A stretch of DNA of 64,000 nucleotides from Chrysopilus asiliformis (GCA_964034945.1 OZ035960.1:48773002-48837001), one strand, 5' to 3'; shown: positions 12,449 to 25,077, counted from the stretch's first letter. Program-made: numbers and translations. Notes: generated by a model not told the origin, from the letters alone.

Positions 12449-12552
12449 AAAATGTACTAAATAGAAAAAATAATTTTTTCGATACTAGGTCGTGTGCATA
12501 AAATTGAGCATATGCTTATTGTCCACTCTATTGAGGTAAATTTTTAAGTTTT

Positions 12553-13130
12553 TATACCCGTATGGTGAAACCAAGGGGTATATTAACTTTGCCTTACCGT
12601 TTGTAACGCCAAGATCCCGTCATCGCAAAAAAAAAATGAATTACACCAGTGTGTTTAGAATGATGAAAAAAGTTGAATTTAGCATGTCCGTCCGTCTGTC
12701 TGTCCGTCTGTCCGTCTGTCTGTCCGTCTGTCCGTCCGTCTGTCCGTCTGTCTGTGGCGCGGATTGCGGGCGCACGGATTGAGCTAGAGACTTGAAATTT
12801 TGCGTGGATCCGTTTTTCGTAAAATGCGAGGCTAAGTTCGTTAATGGGCAAAAATGGACCATTAGGGGGGGTACCCCCCATACGAACGAAATCGTTTTTT
12901 GTGAATATCTCAAAAACGGTGCATCTGATCAAAAAAGTCCAAGAACAAAAGTTATTTAGGATATGATTCTACATAAAACTCCCATACATCAAAATCCGAT
13001 TGGAATAAGTTCTAAAAAAATCTTTTTGGAAAGTTTGACTTCAAAGTGGAATTTTGATACGCCGTTCAATTAAATCACCATACGGGTTTTCAATAATTGC
13101 CAGATTGGCAATTATAGCTTTTGTTATGTT
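12553..13130 (-). repeat. Family C repeat, copy C2 (inverted relative to C1)
   Basis: Full copy on the minus strand: hairpin at 12553-12582, GTCT/GTCC tract at 12685-12755, core ATTGAGCTAGAGACTTGAAA, and 5' end at the AGCTTTTGTTATG near 13116-13130. It faces C1 tail to tail with only 104 bp between, so the two form an inverted repeat of about 580-bp arms. Confidence 0.75.
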
Positions 13131-13139
13131 TCTGTATAA

Positions 13140-13310
13140 AACTAAGCATCTATACATACCTTGAGCATATACTCAAGGTTTAAGAATGAACACCTGCCTC
13201 CGAAGTACAGGTATTTGTTGACTTTTATAAAAACTGAAAAATTTGCTCCAAAAAAGTGGAGTATAAGCATATACTCATTTTTATGAATATGGCCCACTGT
13301 ATATCGAGAT
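13140..13310 (+). repeat. Family E dispersed repeat, copy 1
   Basis: Shares CCTCCGAAGTACAGGTATTT-like and AGTGGAGTATAAGCATATAC words with 14810-14960. Inverted relatives (GAGCATATGCTTATTGTCC) occur at 12509-12527 and near 13800. C1 and C2 appear to lie within a cluster of this family. Confidence 0.5.
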
Positions 13311-14105
13311 AAGAAATATAAGCAAGATAAATATATTTTTATTTTTTTATGCTTTTACCTCGCTTTTATTTCTGATACACAAAAAAAAAGTTTTTTAAGA
13401 CTCGAATTAAAAAAAGGTTTGGGTTTTAAATTGTAGTTTTTAAAATTGGGTCAAATCCAGAAAACTCCACAAAATATTGGTTTTGGGTTTTATGGGCAAA
13501 TAACCCTGCTAATTTCTACCTTATCCAGTTCCTTGCAATTTATCCACCTTTAAAAAGGTAAACTCAGGGTCAAATGCCAAGTAAATACCCGGGCCCTAGA
13601 GCAGGGTTGGAACGCGAAGGGGCAGGGATGCAGCCTCATTATATTATCTAGTGATGTATAAGTTTTGTATAACGGATATTTAACAATAAATCATGTATTT
13701 CAATAATTTCAGATGCAGTTATTTGTGTGAGCCACTAAATATAATACTCCATAATTTCAGTTGTAGGTTATTTGTGGGACGTTAAAAAGCATAAATATAA
13801 GCATGTGCTTATACTCCCTTCTTTGGTGCAAATTGTCTCTTGTATAGAACGAAATTATTGAATTCATGACCGAGACCGACTCGAGAATAGGGACAGTGGT
13901 AGAATTTTTCTGATCGGTACGAAATCCATTTCAGGCAAAATTATGAAGATATCCGTGCTGCCCGTTTACGTATCTTAAATAACTCGAGAACGCGTTGACC
14001 TAGAGACTTGAAATTTTTTGTTAATAAGTCTTAAAAAAATCATAGTTCTCTATCAACGGTGGGAAAAGTAATGGTAGCTATAACGGGTACCTCCCATACA
14101 TTTAA

Positions 14106-14206
14106 AAAATAAAAACAGTTTTTTTTAAATAAAAACAGTTTTTTTTTAAATAAAAACAGTTTTTTTTTAAATAAAAACAGTTTTTTTTAAATAAAAACAG
14201 TTTTTA
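14106..14206 (+). repeat. AT-rich tandem repeat, period about 22 bp
   Basis: Five near-identical units of AAATAAAAACAGTTTTTTTT with variable T-run length, an expansion of a single such word in family B. Confidence 0.85.
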
Positions 14207-14501
14207 AAAAAAAGGTTTTTTAAAAAAAAAAACTGCGCTTTTGGGGGGAAAAATATAATAAAATTTAAAGGATATAAAATTCTCAACATTTTTTGCTTTA
14301 ACAGTTTTTTTTATCTCTAACGGTTCATATATTTGAAAAAAGTTCAGTTTTTTTTGAAAATCTCTCGAAAACTAAGCAGTTTTATGAAAAAATGCATATA
14401 ACCAAATTTATAGGAAATAAAATTTTCCAATTTTTTTTCTTTCTTTAATGTTAAAGATACGTAAACGGTTCTCGGAATATTTTTAAAAAATATATCTTTA
14501 A

Positions 14502-14722
14502 CCCTCTAGCCGGAATGTCCGACAAAAGGCGGGCTTCTGGGAATTCGCTTGTTTATAACGGGTAACAATTTTAATCGCCGGAACGTATTACACTGACTTT
14601 TGTAAGTTATCGCTTTACATGCTGGAAAAAATTTAGCCCTGTACGTTGTCTTGGTTACGGTCTGTCGCAAGTTGAAAGTCATATTTTGGTGAATTTTTTT
14701 CGGAAATATTCCGGTTAGAGGG
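14502..14722. mobile_element. piggyBac-type MITE nested in B2
   Basis: TTAA at 14498-14501 and 14723-14726. Ends are CCCTCTAGCCGGAATGTCCG and (reverse complement of the right end) CCCTCTAACCGGAATATTTC, giving 20-bp inverted repeats with few mismatches. Non-coding. Its TIR sequence differs from the MITE at 5133-5261, so the two belong to different subfamilies. Confidence 0.75.
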
Positions 14723-14809
14723 TTAACATATTTTTTCCGAGACTAAATATTGAAGAGGAAAGTTTTGTGTTGATTCACAACTGATATTTTTGTAAGCTGA
14801 AGTGGTCAA

Positions 14810-14960
14810 ATTTTATACTTCGGAGGCAGGTATTTATTTTCAAATATGAAGTAAGCGTATTTGTCCACTTTTACTAATGCAAAATTGAAAATTTGGTCCA
14901 AAAAACTGGAGTATAAGCATATGCTCATTTTTATGCATACGTACAGTTGCATTGTATTCA
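14810..14960 (+). repeat. Family E dispersed repeat, copy 2
   Basis: Contains TACTTCGGAGGCAGG (inverse of the block at about 13193) and GGAGTATAAGCATATGCTCA, matching 13255-13280. Non-coding. Confidence 0.5.
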
Positions 14961-16557
14961 ACTTTAAACGTTTCGCCTGCGGCGCATACTTTGTATTTGT
15001 GTTTGTGTTGTTTATTATGTTTTGTTTTTAGGAAGAAGTCGCAATTGCCGAATATCTATAATTTTTTCCTTTTGAAGCTTTACTTTCGATCGGTTGTGCA
15101 AGTTAACTTTTTCTCAAGAAAATTGTAACACATTAAATCGGAAAAGTCGAAAGAGTCACTTTATTTTCGCAATGGAAAAAGGAATCGATAAAAATATTTA
15201 ATATATGGGGTAGTGCGTGTTATTGTAACGAATATATTTGCAAGAATGTTTAAGTCATGACTTAAATAATGATCAAATATTCTTGAGATTACAAAAATCG
15301 TGCATTCAATTTGAATGGCTGAGGGTTGCCCAAAAAATTGATTCGATCACGGACTAAGGTCACAATCATATCACTTTTTTATTCACATATTTCAATATTT
15401 CAAGTTTAGTTAGACATGAGACAGTTACTAATAAATTATGAAAATCAAAGATAGCCGGCTATAGTTTTGTATCGCATAAATGGAACACAAAACCTGCTCG
15501 AAACTGCACACACCTCCAGATGTCGGGTGTGGGTCGTGTCAAAATGTGGGTGCCCAATGAATTATTGAACTCGCCAAATGACCAATGATTTTGTGTTTTC
15601 CGTCTTAAAAAAAAGCAATAAATTTATTACAACAAAAGCATAGCAGTAGTAATAAAACAGAAAAACAAAAATAATCAAAACATATGTGGCTGTGAGTGGT
15701 ATTTATTATTATTTTTTCATTATTGAATGCTTTTTATGAATGTTTTTTTTGTCTTCTTTAACTTTTAAGGTAGGCAAATTTCATGTGTGGTCAGCGCGGC
15801 AGTTAAGGTGTTTATGGTATTGGGTGGAGTAGCTGATATGTTTTAAGCATCATTAAAGTATGTTCTCCAGTTGGAAACTGGCAGATATTTTATTGCCCAC
15901 AATTTTGTTTTCAGAAGAGAGTGAAAAAAATAATAAAAGAAAAAAAAACATAAAAAAATGAAATTTTGGAATTCGCCAAAGCGCTACTTTTATGATTTAA
16001 AGAATGTTCAGATGTTTGAATCGCTTCATTAATTTTGCACCCACCGGATTTATGAGATCTCGTAAAATTCTAAGAAAGATTAGACATAACTTGAACCGGT
16101 TCAGAAGATTTTGTCATTTTTCCCAGATGGGTCAAATATTATACTTCATGATTTCATGTATTTCTGTGATCTGCCTTTTAGTTTGTGTTAGATTTTTTTG
16201 CGCTCGCTAGCTTGTTTTGAAGATAGAATTTCTTTAGATGTGTTTCGAGAAAGAACTCTTTGAACTCTAAAAATATTTTTAATATTTTGGCCTAGTTTGT
16301 TTGCTTCTGATCGATGTTTTTATTATCATCGGCTTTTTTTCAATTTTGAGGAAAATTCTAGTACAAACAGATTTCGGTGAGATTGCCTTTTGCAAGTTGA
16401 CTGCTATTGCATATAGAAAAGATTTAATAATTTATTTGTAGGCAATCAACTTCATTTAAAAAGCTTAAAAAAACTAATAACGGTATTTTACACTTTTTAA
16501 CTCTTCAAATATTCCTGAGCTGCACCCAATAAATAATTTGTAACCGAGGTTATAAAC
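14961..16557. other. No gene recognised
   Basis: No recognisable coding sequence. The frame at 16004-16210 has no known motif. 15440-15560 is slightly GC-richer. Probably intronic or intergenic. Confidence 0.4.
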
Positions 16558-17140
16558 CATAACAAAAGCTATAATTGCCAATCTGGCAATTATTGAAAAC
16601 CCGTATGGTGATTTAAGTGAACAGCGAACAGTTGTATCAAAATTCCACTTTGAAGTCAAACTTTCCAATAAGATTTTTTAAAATTTATTCCAATCGGATT
16701 TTGATGTATGGGAGTTTTATGTAGAATCATATCCTAAATAACTTTTGTTCTTGGACTTTTTTGATAAGATGCACCGTTTTTGAGATATTCGCAAAATTCG
16801 TTTTCGATCGTATTCGCAAATACGTTTTTGGTCCATTTTTGTCCATTAACGAACTTAGCCTCACATTTTACGAAAAACGGATCTATGCAAAATTTCAAGT
16901 CTCTAGCTCAATCCGTGCGCCCGCAATCCGCGCCACAGACAGACAGACAGACGGACAGACGGACAGACAGACGGACAGACGGACAGACGGACGGACGGAC
17001 AGACGGACATGCAAAAATCAATTATTTTTATCATTCTAAACACACTGGTGTAATTCATTTTTGAGTGTGATGACGGGATCTTGGCGTTACAAACGGTAAG
17101 GCAAAGTTAATATACCCTTTGGTTTCACCATACGGGTATA
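16558..17140 (+). repeat. Family C repeat, copy C3
   Basis: Same order as C1: AACAAAAGCTATAATTGCC start, core AATTTCAAGTCTCTAGCTCA, (GACA/GACG)n tract at 16934-17010, GATCTTGGCGTTACAAACGG, and terminal hairpin at 17111-17140. High similarity to C1 and C2 suggests a recent burst. The open frames across it (16761-17064) reflect the microsatellite only. Confidence 0.75.
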
Positions 17141-17499
17141 AACAATGTAGCTAATAAAAAGTTCAGTAATAATTAAAGCTCTGAACTTTATTAAAAATTT
17201 TAACAATTGTTTTTCTTTAATTTTTATTTTGAGTTTCAATTTTTCATAAGACATTGATTTGAAAAAATCTATATTTTTTGGATTCACTGACTTAAAATTA
17301 TATGGAAAAAGTTGGTACAGTCACGCACTACGATGTTAAGTACGTATAATGGTCCTAAAGTGGGATTTTTTTCTTGAATCACGTAAAAATCAGTATGAAA
17401 CCTCGCATTGAAGTCTACTTCCACTCAATTACATATTAGTTACTGTCTTATACTTAGATCTGCTATATTGCGTGCTGCCATACTGGTTTTCGCACGTTT

Positions 17500-17592
17500 T
17501 CCACTTTCGTGCCATTTTACATGCCATTTGCCACTTTAGTGCCATTCTACATGCTTGTCATAGCAGTGCGCGCCCGTTCTTAGATTTTTGTG
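17500..17592. repeat. Half copy of MITE family F
   Basis: TTTAGTGCCATTCTACATGC, then GCAGTGCGCGCCCGTTCTTA, match the right arm of the full element at 40225-40473 (TTTAGCTCCATTCTACATGC and GGTGTGCGCCTGCACTAAG). A short internal repeat of TGCCATTTTACATG precedes it. No left arm is recognisable, so this copy is truncated. Confidence 0.55.
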
Positions 17593-19435
17593 ATAATTTT
17601 TTTAAAGATTTTTTTTTTGAAAGGTATGGATTTTGCATTTAATTTTAATTAGTTTTCATCAAGTTTAAACTTTGTGGTTATTACCAAAAGTTTTGAGCGT
17701 GTCTTGAAGAAGTTTGTTTACCCATTTAATTTAAGTTTCATGAGTAAATCAAACGTCTCAAATATCCTACAGCTTTTTCCAACAAACTCAATTTAGACTT
17801 TGACCCTCCTCTATGAATTTGTTTAATTCGAGTCTTTACAGGTAATTTGGTGAAAATAAAGTAGACCAGGCGATAATAGACAAATTACACAAAAAAGGTT
17901 TTAAGAGCGATTCCATAATAATTACATCACTTCTTCATGAAGTCAACTGAAGCGGTGTTACGTGAATGCATTACAGGTACTCGTATAATTACACAAAAAT
18001 CCAAAATACCTGAATTTAGTGTGCCTACGAGTTTTGTTGGATACTTTAGTTCTTATTCACTTCATATCCATTTACCTTGCCATTGCTAAATTCATCGCGA
18101 CTCGCGAGTTCCCAAACTGGTAGCGGATCCATGGCATGGTGGTGCGCGATGTGTGGCGTGGTGGTTACATTTTAGTTATTTTTAGATAAAATGAAGCAAC
18201 GGATCGCCGTTAACAACCGTTCAACTGTTTTCTTAGACACCAACAAAGTCTTAACACGTCTCTTACCACTTACACCACCTAACATCACATCACTACCCGC
18301 CTTAGTTAACATTCATAGCATAACTCCGCTCGCTTCTCGAATTCAAGAATTTTACCAATCCATCTATGCTTGTAACTAGCCCCTAACCACTATAGCCAGA
18401 TCACATAATATCTGAATTTTGTATATACGTTTTATGTTGTGATATTTCGATACACAAATAGATATATAGATAGATAGATACCCTTCTAAAACTAAATACA
18501 GGACGCTGAACACGGTCAATAGATTGAAGCAGCATTTGTTGAGGTCTCCGCGCCCAAAAGACGCATTCCCGTTCCAACAAACCTCAATCTGACTGAATTT
18601 CAATCTTAAAATCCAAGCTATAAGCATTTCGAGACCTCATTAGAAATTCAAGACACTCGGCTCGTCTTTCCAGATTTGCATGTGAAGAGACAACAAACCG
18701 TCAAGAGAAGTAACAACAACGTCGCGTCGCGGGAAAATAGGGAAAAATTTGTCGTAGACGGACAGAAAAGCTAAAGTTTGAGAATTTCTTCTTTTTTTCA
18801 GTCGTCGTTAGATGGAAGATGAATTTGGAATTGATAAAATTTACAACCAAAGAAATAGAACTGAATGTGTTAACCGAGGGGAGTCCGATTGTTATATTTT
18901 TGGAAATATCTTGAGAAAATACTGTTTCCATATCTGGAGACGAAACAGTCGTCGGAAAATCCCAAACATTTTGATTATTTAAATTTTGAATTTCTAGGAA
19001 AAATGTCTAAACACACGTTACGAATTAATCTTGAAGAGGAAGTATTGAGGAAGTATTGACTTTAGCCAGATTTTTTTATCGAATAAATTTAAAATTTCAC
19101 TTACGCAATTATGGAATTTTTTTTAATATTCATTGCTTTACCGCAAAATAATTTCGCAATTGTAAGTCCCTAAATTTGAAATACTGTAGTTTCAGCCACT
19201 TGAAAATACACGCTTGTGTTCTAATCCGTTTTCTTAATTGCGACAACAGCAGTGGCGTATATACAAATTCTGGCCCACCCGTGAACATTTTTTATCCCCC
19301 CCCCCCCCCACCTCACGTCAAAAGTTTTTTATGGGAAAAGATATCACGCAATGGGCTGTTGTTTTTAAATGCTTATCAAGTAGTTTAAACAGATAACAAA
19401 AATTCACTTTGCTATTAAAAATTTCAAATTTTCGC
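17593..19435. other. No gene recognised; GATA microsatellite and poly-C run
   Basis: An ATAGATAGATAGATA patch lies near 18465 and a C-run at about 19297-19310. The 62-codon plus-strand frame at 18191-18379 contains HSITPLASRIQEFYQSIYAC and looks somewhat protein-like, but has no recognisable domain or splice context, so it is not called as a gene. Confidence 0.35.
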
Positions 19436-19880
19436 GCCTGTTTTGCCAGCGCTAGTGACTGTTTGGCTGTTAGCAGCCGTTTCAGCAGCACCGTGTGAAC
19501 TCTAGTGCGTTGCTACTACCAGCAGCAGCGTGATGATTTTAGCAGCGCTAATAATGTAGAGACCGTACTACTTTGCCAGCGCTACTAGGGATCACGTGAC
19601 CCTGTCACATGGTTTCTGAGCTGTCAAAAGTCTGATAAGTGGTAAAGTTTGTTTTTTGTAAGTTGTTATTTTTACGTTTATTTATTTAAATGTGTGTGTT
19701 ACGTTTATTATTAAAAAAATCTCCTAGATTAAAATGTCAAACCACTGTTTTGCTACTTGCCAGCGCTACTAAAGTATAAATCGTGTGAACCCTCTCAGTA
19801 CGCTGGCTGCTGTTGCTACTTGCCAGCGCTACTAACCAACAGCAGCCAGCGGCTGGAAAAACAGCGTCGTGTGACCGCGG
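19436..19880. mobile_element. GC-richer palindromic element with repeated GCCAGCGCTACTA
   Basis: The word TTGCCAGCGCTACTA (or close) occurs four times (about 19445, 19574, 19757 and 19816) and its inverse is present. GCTGGCTGCTGTTG near 19803 pairs with CAACAGCAGCCAGC near 19838. GTGTGAAC/GTGTGACC words occur near both edges. The base composition stands out from the AT-rich surroundings. It is probably a non-autonomous DNA element with sub-terminal repeats. Exact ends are uncertain. Confidence 0.5.
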
Positions 19881-22734
19881 CATAAAGAACCACTGAAACA
19901 CAGCTGACCCTGTCAAAAGTAAAAGGTTGGTCTATTCTATAATGCAGCATTCTGTGCGGTTCCATAAAAGCCCTATCACACCTATGACGATTTGCTCTTA
20001 AAATTGTACAAATATGGGAAATAGATAGTCTCAACTATGGAAAAGGAATAGGACTATTAACAAAGAAAACTGCGCGAAAAGTCGGGCACAGAAAATTGTG
20101 TTGTATTTCCATTGCTTACACAATTAAATTGAAAAGTTATGTCCAAAATATTTTCGAGCAGAGTGGCGCTAAATTTTAAAAATTAATGGCGCTAAATTGA
20201 AAACTTGACCTTTTTTCATAGTTATTGAAAGAACAATTTTGTTTTATTGTTTGCAGAATATTAGACCAATTGAGGAGAATATTTTTTTTCTATGTGTTTG
20301 TTCACTAAAAATTTGTATCAAAATTTAATCTCAAAACTTAAGTGAGCGAATTTAGAAAAGCAAAAGTAAATTTTTTGTGCGTTTGAAAACTTTGGTCAAT
20401 TTTAAATTCAATGTTGGTCTGAAGTTTATCGTGTCGTTCTCTTCTAATAAGTATATTTATCTTTCTTTTACCAACGGAAAATCACCATTTTAAGTTAAAT
20501 TTTAAGATCAAATCAACTTAGGTGTGATATGCCTTTAAGAAAGCACTACGTTCAACCCGACGGTTTGATTGTAATTTCACTCTTATTGAAGGAATATAAA
20601 GAGCCAATAGTTTTTACAAAATCTAGAACGGAGGGAACTGAGGGGGGGGGGGCTTTTTTGCCATACGTGCGGTCGTTCATAATAAAAATACAACTTTTGA
20701 CAAATAATAGCTCTATATTTACGATAATTTACATTCTTTCCGATTCTTTACCGATGTTTTCGTAAACAATTATTGTTCACAAATTTTTTTACAGAAAAAT
20801 GTAAAGATTGATTGATTATGCGTAAATGCACAACACTTCTTGAAAGTTACACGTCTTATGCATAGTTGATATTAAGTTAGTTGTTAGTTGACAATAACAG
20901 GCAACTATATAGAACGAAAGTTGGATGTGTTCAACTATTTCGATGCTTCAAAACGTAGTTGGCATCCTAGTTGTGTCCTAGTTGCAAGCAACTGTCCAAT
21001 AAATCTAGCAATTAGCCGAATATTACCTGGGAATTAGCTAGAAAAACTGAAATTTTATCAAATGAATCTAGATTGTGTGCATTAACCTCTAATTAAAGCT
21101 ACAGAAAAACCTGATCAACCTTTTGCATTTAGCAATAGGCAAGTGGTAAAAAGACCACGTTGCTATCTTAAAATCAGTTAAAAATCAGTTAATTCAAATC
21201 TTCCTTCATATTTACATGCGAACGCAGATAATTCCAAATCAAATTCAACTCACATTGATTGTCAGCTTAACGTCATTACATTGAATTATTGTGAATATCG
21301 GATTAGATGTTCAAATATGCTCCACTAGCTCCCACCTGATCGGCTAAAATCGGTATACGGGATTCGAATTCCAACATCCACCTAGGCTTAGTACCAAAAA
21401 GACTAGACTAGACTAGACTATAGACAGGAGACACTTGCATATCATTGTATCACATGACAAATACAAGTAGGTTTCATTTAAAGGTCTCAGATTCAGGTAT
21501 CCAGTTATCATGGGGACACCACAGCAGAAACGCTTTAAGCTGAAACTGTTTTGCATAGATCACTGGTTGTGCCCGAATTGAAAATCTTAATATGCAGATA
21601 TGCAAGATAAATCGTATGGAAATTTATCTAAATAATGAATTCTATCTCTAATTAGCCAAAGATAGAATTACGATACGTTAAGGCAGGGGCAAATGGTGCT
21701 AAGTCAAACGCTGCTGGTGCTTGAGTGTTAATTACATTGGCACCCACTGGGTTTGTTTGATCGTTGGATGTCAGAAAAGACATCACGAATCCAAAATACC
21801 TCGCCAGGTTTCCAAAGGTAGTCATAGAAATCTAGCAGAGACTCGCTAATAAGACTTAAACTGAGCTACTGTCCACAGTGTAGTTATGCCAATTTGTCAA
21901 TTTCATTAACATACGCTAAGTGCTAAAAGTTTCCGTTCCAAAAACAGCGCAACATGAAATCATGTGCGGGATGTTACTAAAACTATACTGGCCAGCAAAT
22001 ACATACAGAAAATCATAAAATGCAAATAAAATCTATAGTAAAATCTATAACAACAAAGATTGCTGATGTTGAAATGCGTCCGTTGGCAAACAATATTGAC
22101 TGTTTTTTTGTCGGAATATTTTGACAGTAGAGTCAAATTTATAAAATTAGCAAATAAAATTCCAAACATTATTTAATTACATTTTGGAAATCGAAGGCAA
22201 AGAAAAAAAATCTGACAAGAATTCAAACATTTTAATGTCGTTGACTGATTTGAAACGAGATTTCTTGTTAATGGGAAAAGGAAATCGTTTATTGAAGAAC
22301 TCTTCTAGTTTCTTAGTTTATTGCCTCCGAAATGGATTTTTAATTAATTAACCTCGAAAGTTTTATAGGGAATCTTTCATGTGGTTTGTTTAAGTGCTTG
22401 TTTTGCAACTAGGTCAAAATCATTAATTGAATTTTATAACATAAAAAGTTTAAAAATAAAAACGAAATCAAAAAAAATGTCTGTATTGAACAAAAAATCG
22501 CCAGTGCGTTGCTGGGGGAAAAAGTGCCAATTTTAATATCAAAATACACTTCAAACTCCAAAGTATATAATCGACAAAACATAGTTTTGTCAGAGAAATT
22601 GGAATCATTCATCTAGTGTTGGTGCTCTGATCGTTAAATCATGGAAAACTTAATGATTCTTGGCAGGCTAAAATTTCCTTAAAATCCACTTCTCTAAGGA
22701 GAAAAAGTTTCATGAATAAAAACATAAGGTTTGT
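19881..22734. other. No gene recognised
   Basis: Unique-looking sequence. A short GACTA run lies near 21403. AGTTG words cluster at 20870-21000. None of the frames in this stretch carries a recognisable motif. Confidence 0.4.
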
Positions 22735-23000
22735 GGCATCGGAGTATAACTACTCGAACCGAGTTTTACTCCACCAAAATTCTGTAAGTCTGCGTGGAAG
22801 CTGGTAAAGCAGGTTCTGACGACGGTGAGCCAGCTTCCATACCAGAAACAGGCTCCTGATGGGTGTTCGGGTAGACATGCCTGACCTATTGGGGAAAATT
22901 TGGATGTGAAAACATCCGCAAAAAAAATATGACAATTTTGTTATATTTTTTGCAGACCTTATAAGCCGAGAAATTCCAATAAAATATAGGAAGTTCAAGG
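22735..23000 (-). repeat. Dispersed repeat family A, copy A2
   Basis: Longest of the three copies. Reading the minus strand: CCGAGAAATTCC complement blocks, GATGTTTTCACATCC, GGCATGTCTACCCGAAC, CAGGAGCCTGTTTCTGG, ACCTGCTTTACCAGCTTCC, then TACTCCGATGCCACAAACC. The same block order is found in A1 and A3. The 82-codon frame through it is not conserved in the other copies. Confidence 0.65.
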
Positions 23001-23789
23001 ATATTGTTTGCTTCTAATATTTAAAAAAAAAAAAAAAATTTACGATATTAAAAATTGCAAGCCGCTAGCTCAAGGCGGGGTTGTCCATAAAATACATCAC
23101 GCTAATTTTCGGCTTTTCCAACCTTCCATTCCCCACCTTCGTCTCGCTTTTTCGTAATTTTTGGTTTGAAGTTTAACATGGCTATCACCCTACTGTAAAC
23201 CCCCATCTCCCTTTTAAAAGTGTGACGTCATTTATGGACAACTGCTTTTGTAAACATAAATTAATATTGATTTAGTATTTAAAGAACCTGCTTTCTGTGA
23301 CCGAATATTGCGTATGCACTTTTTTAATAATCCATAGAAGAAATTTACCTGAAAAAGAAGAAAAACAACTGAATTAGAATAAAGATATTGTTTTATATTC
23401 AATAAAGAGAAGAATATGGGCGTAATAATAAATAAAAATTTGAAAGCATGAATCCGTATTTTTAAACCACAAGCTTGAATTTAAAAAAAAAACTCTTAGA
23501 AACATAATAGGTCGCAGAACCGCCACCACACCCACAAAGAAACAAAATTGGTGAGAATTTCGATGCCCATTTTTCATTTTTGTATTACTTGGGTGTTGCC
23601 TCTTTTTAATTTTTCTTATCATAATCGATAACTTAAGAACTTATTTTTGTGAACATTTCGTTAAACCCTGTTCAAACTTGCGTATTTTTCTTGAATTTTC
23701 CCGCGATTTTTATTCTGAATTTACTCTGCGAATTTTATTCATCTGTCGCACAAAAAGTTCACTCAGTCAGTAGAAAATCTGATTTAAGC
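23001..23789. other. No gene recognised
   Basis: Poly-A run at about 23021-23038. A GC-balanced patch at 23060-23240 has no frame. No element ends were found. Confidence 0.35.
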
Positions 23790-24165
23790 AAAATGATGAG
23801 GATCTGTCTATCGGTCTGTCCGTTGTACGTATCTTAAATAACTCAAGAACGCGTTGAGCTAGCGACTTGAAATTTTTTGCAAATAAATTTTCCGGAAAAC
23901 GTAATCATCTATAAATTTTTGGAAAAGTAACGTTAGTTATCACGGATACCTCTGACAGAAATTATTCAAAAAAATATACGGGCTTTTGAAAGTTTCTCGA
24001 AAACAAAATAAATTACGAAAATAAAATTTCCTGCATTTTTTTCCTTTAAAGGTTATTACGTATCTTTAACGGTTCTCGAGATATTTGAAAAAAATATTAT
24101 TTTTTATATATTTTTAAATATTAAATATTGCAAAGGAATGTTTTGTGTTGATTATGAGTGATATT
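23790..24165 (+). repeat. Family B repeat, copy B3
   Basis: Contains CTGTCTATCGGTCTGTCCGT, core AATAACTCAAGAACGCGTTG, GAGCTAGCGACTTGAAATTT, and the right-end block GGAATGTTTTGTGTTGATTA. Shorter and more diverged than B2, with no nested insert. Confidence 0.65.
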
Positions 24166-24371
24166 AAACTGACGTGTCAATGTTTTTACCTCATTTTGCA
24201 GAAATTTTGGATATGTATGATCAAGATATTTTTAGGATCAGACAATATTATTTACAGTTTATTAGCTTATATGACAGTCCTATGCTAATTTTTGTTAGTT
24301 TAAGGCACAAATATCCACCAGTTTTCCTTTTTATAAGCCTACTTTTATATTACTTTTTTGTGTGTTCGTTT

Positions 24372-24882
24372 GAGCCTGTTTACATAAGGACTTTTTTGAG
24401 GCGTCACGTCTTTCGTCTTTTTTTTTTGCCGTGTGCAAACGGTTCGCCTTTTTCATTCGCTACGTCTTTCGCATTTTTGACGTTCAAGACATTGGGGTGA
24501 AAATAACCTCAAAATTTAACTCAGTTGTGAAATGATTGCAGTGAAATTTGTTAAATTTAATGAAAATATGGATCATATATGGATTATATAATAATTGCAG
24601 TAACAAGTTTATTCTATGCTTCTATGCTTCAGCAACGGCTCTATTTTTGTGACAATCTGAAGAAGAAAACTCGGAATTTTCAGATGCGCACGACACCACA
24701 GCAAACAACGAAATGACAAATAAAAGCAAAACGAGACTCAAACCGGTTTACGACTGAAAATTTTAAGTGAATCTTAATTTCGTTCGCTCTTTTTGGTTTC
24801 CCTCCCCACTTCGTCCCTCACCATCACTTGGCCGGAGCGAATGACGTGACGCCTCAAAATGAGTCCTAATGTAAACAGGCTC
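24372..24882. mobile_element. DNA element with about 40-bp TIRs
   Basis: The left end GAGCCTGTTTACATAAGGAC continues into a GAGGCGTCACGTC block. The right end contains GACGTGACGCCTC and TCCTAATGTAAACAGGCTC. The arms are inverted over about 40 bp. Flanking TTT on both sides may be a 3-bp duplication, but T-runs make this weak. The interior has CTTTCG/CGTCTTTCGC repeats and no transposase, so it is a non-autonomous element. An open frame at 24174-24500 straddles its border and is spurious. Confidence 0.65.
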
Positions 24883-25077
24883 TTTGTCTGTTTCTATGCC
24901 TGTCAGGATCAAACACTGTAATCTAATTTTGACCCACTGTAAATTTTGACTTGAAAGTTACGTAGGTGTCTTGCATCCTCAAATTATCCGTTAAACATCT
25001 CATGTAGAGATTTTTGGGGTCGATTAATCCGTTTCTGGAGTCAATAAGTCCGTAAGGAAATCTTAAAGACAAGGATA

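Larger units (their letters stand above)
13870..14795 (+). repeat. Family B repeat, copy B2, carrying nested inserts
   Basis: Core AATAACTCGAGAACGCGTTG at about 13978-13997 and the conserved right end GGAAAGTTTTGTGTTGATTC near 14758. It is longer than B1 and B3 because it contains a run of 22-bp tandem units (14106-14206) and a 221-bp piggyBac-type MITE (14502-14722). The nesting shows B2 is older than the MITE. Confidence 0.65.

Noticed and set aside
12074..17064. Overlapping frames of 84-112 codons at 12074-12361, 12594-12932 and 16761-17064 encoding Thr-Asp-Arg/Gln repeats
   Set aside because: They are translations of the (GACA/GACG)n tract in family C repeats in several frames and both strands. 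Tract length differs between copies and there is no conserved protein.
24174..24500. 108-codon plus-strand frame
   Set aside because: It spans the end of a family B repeat and the left part of a TIR element, is Phe/Leu-rich, and has no motif.
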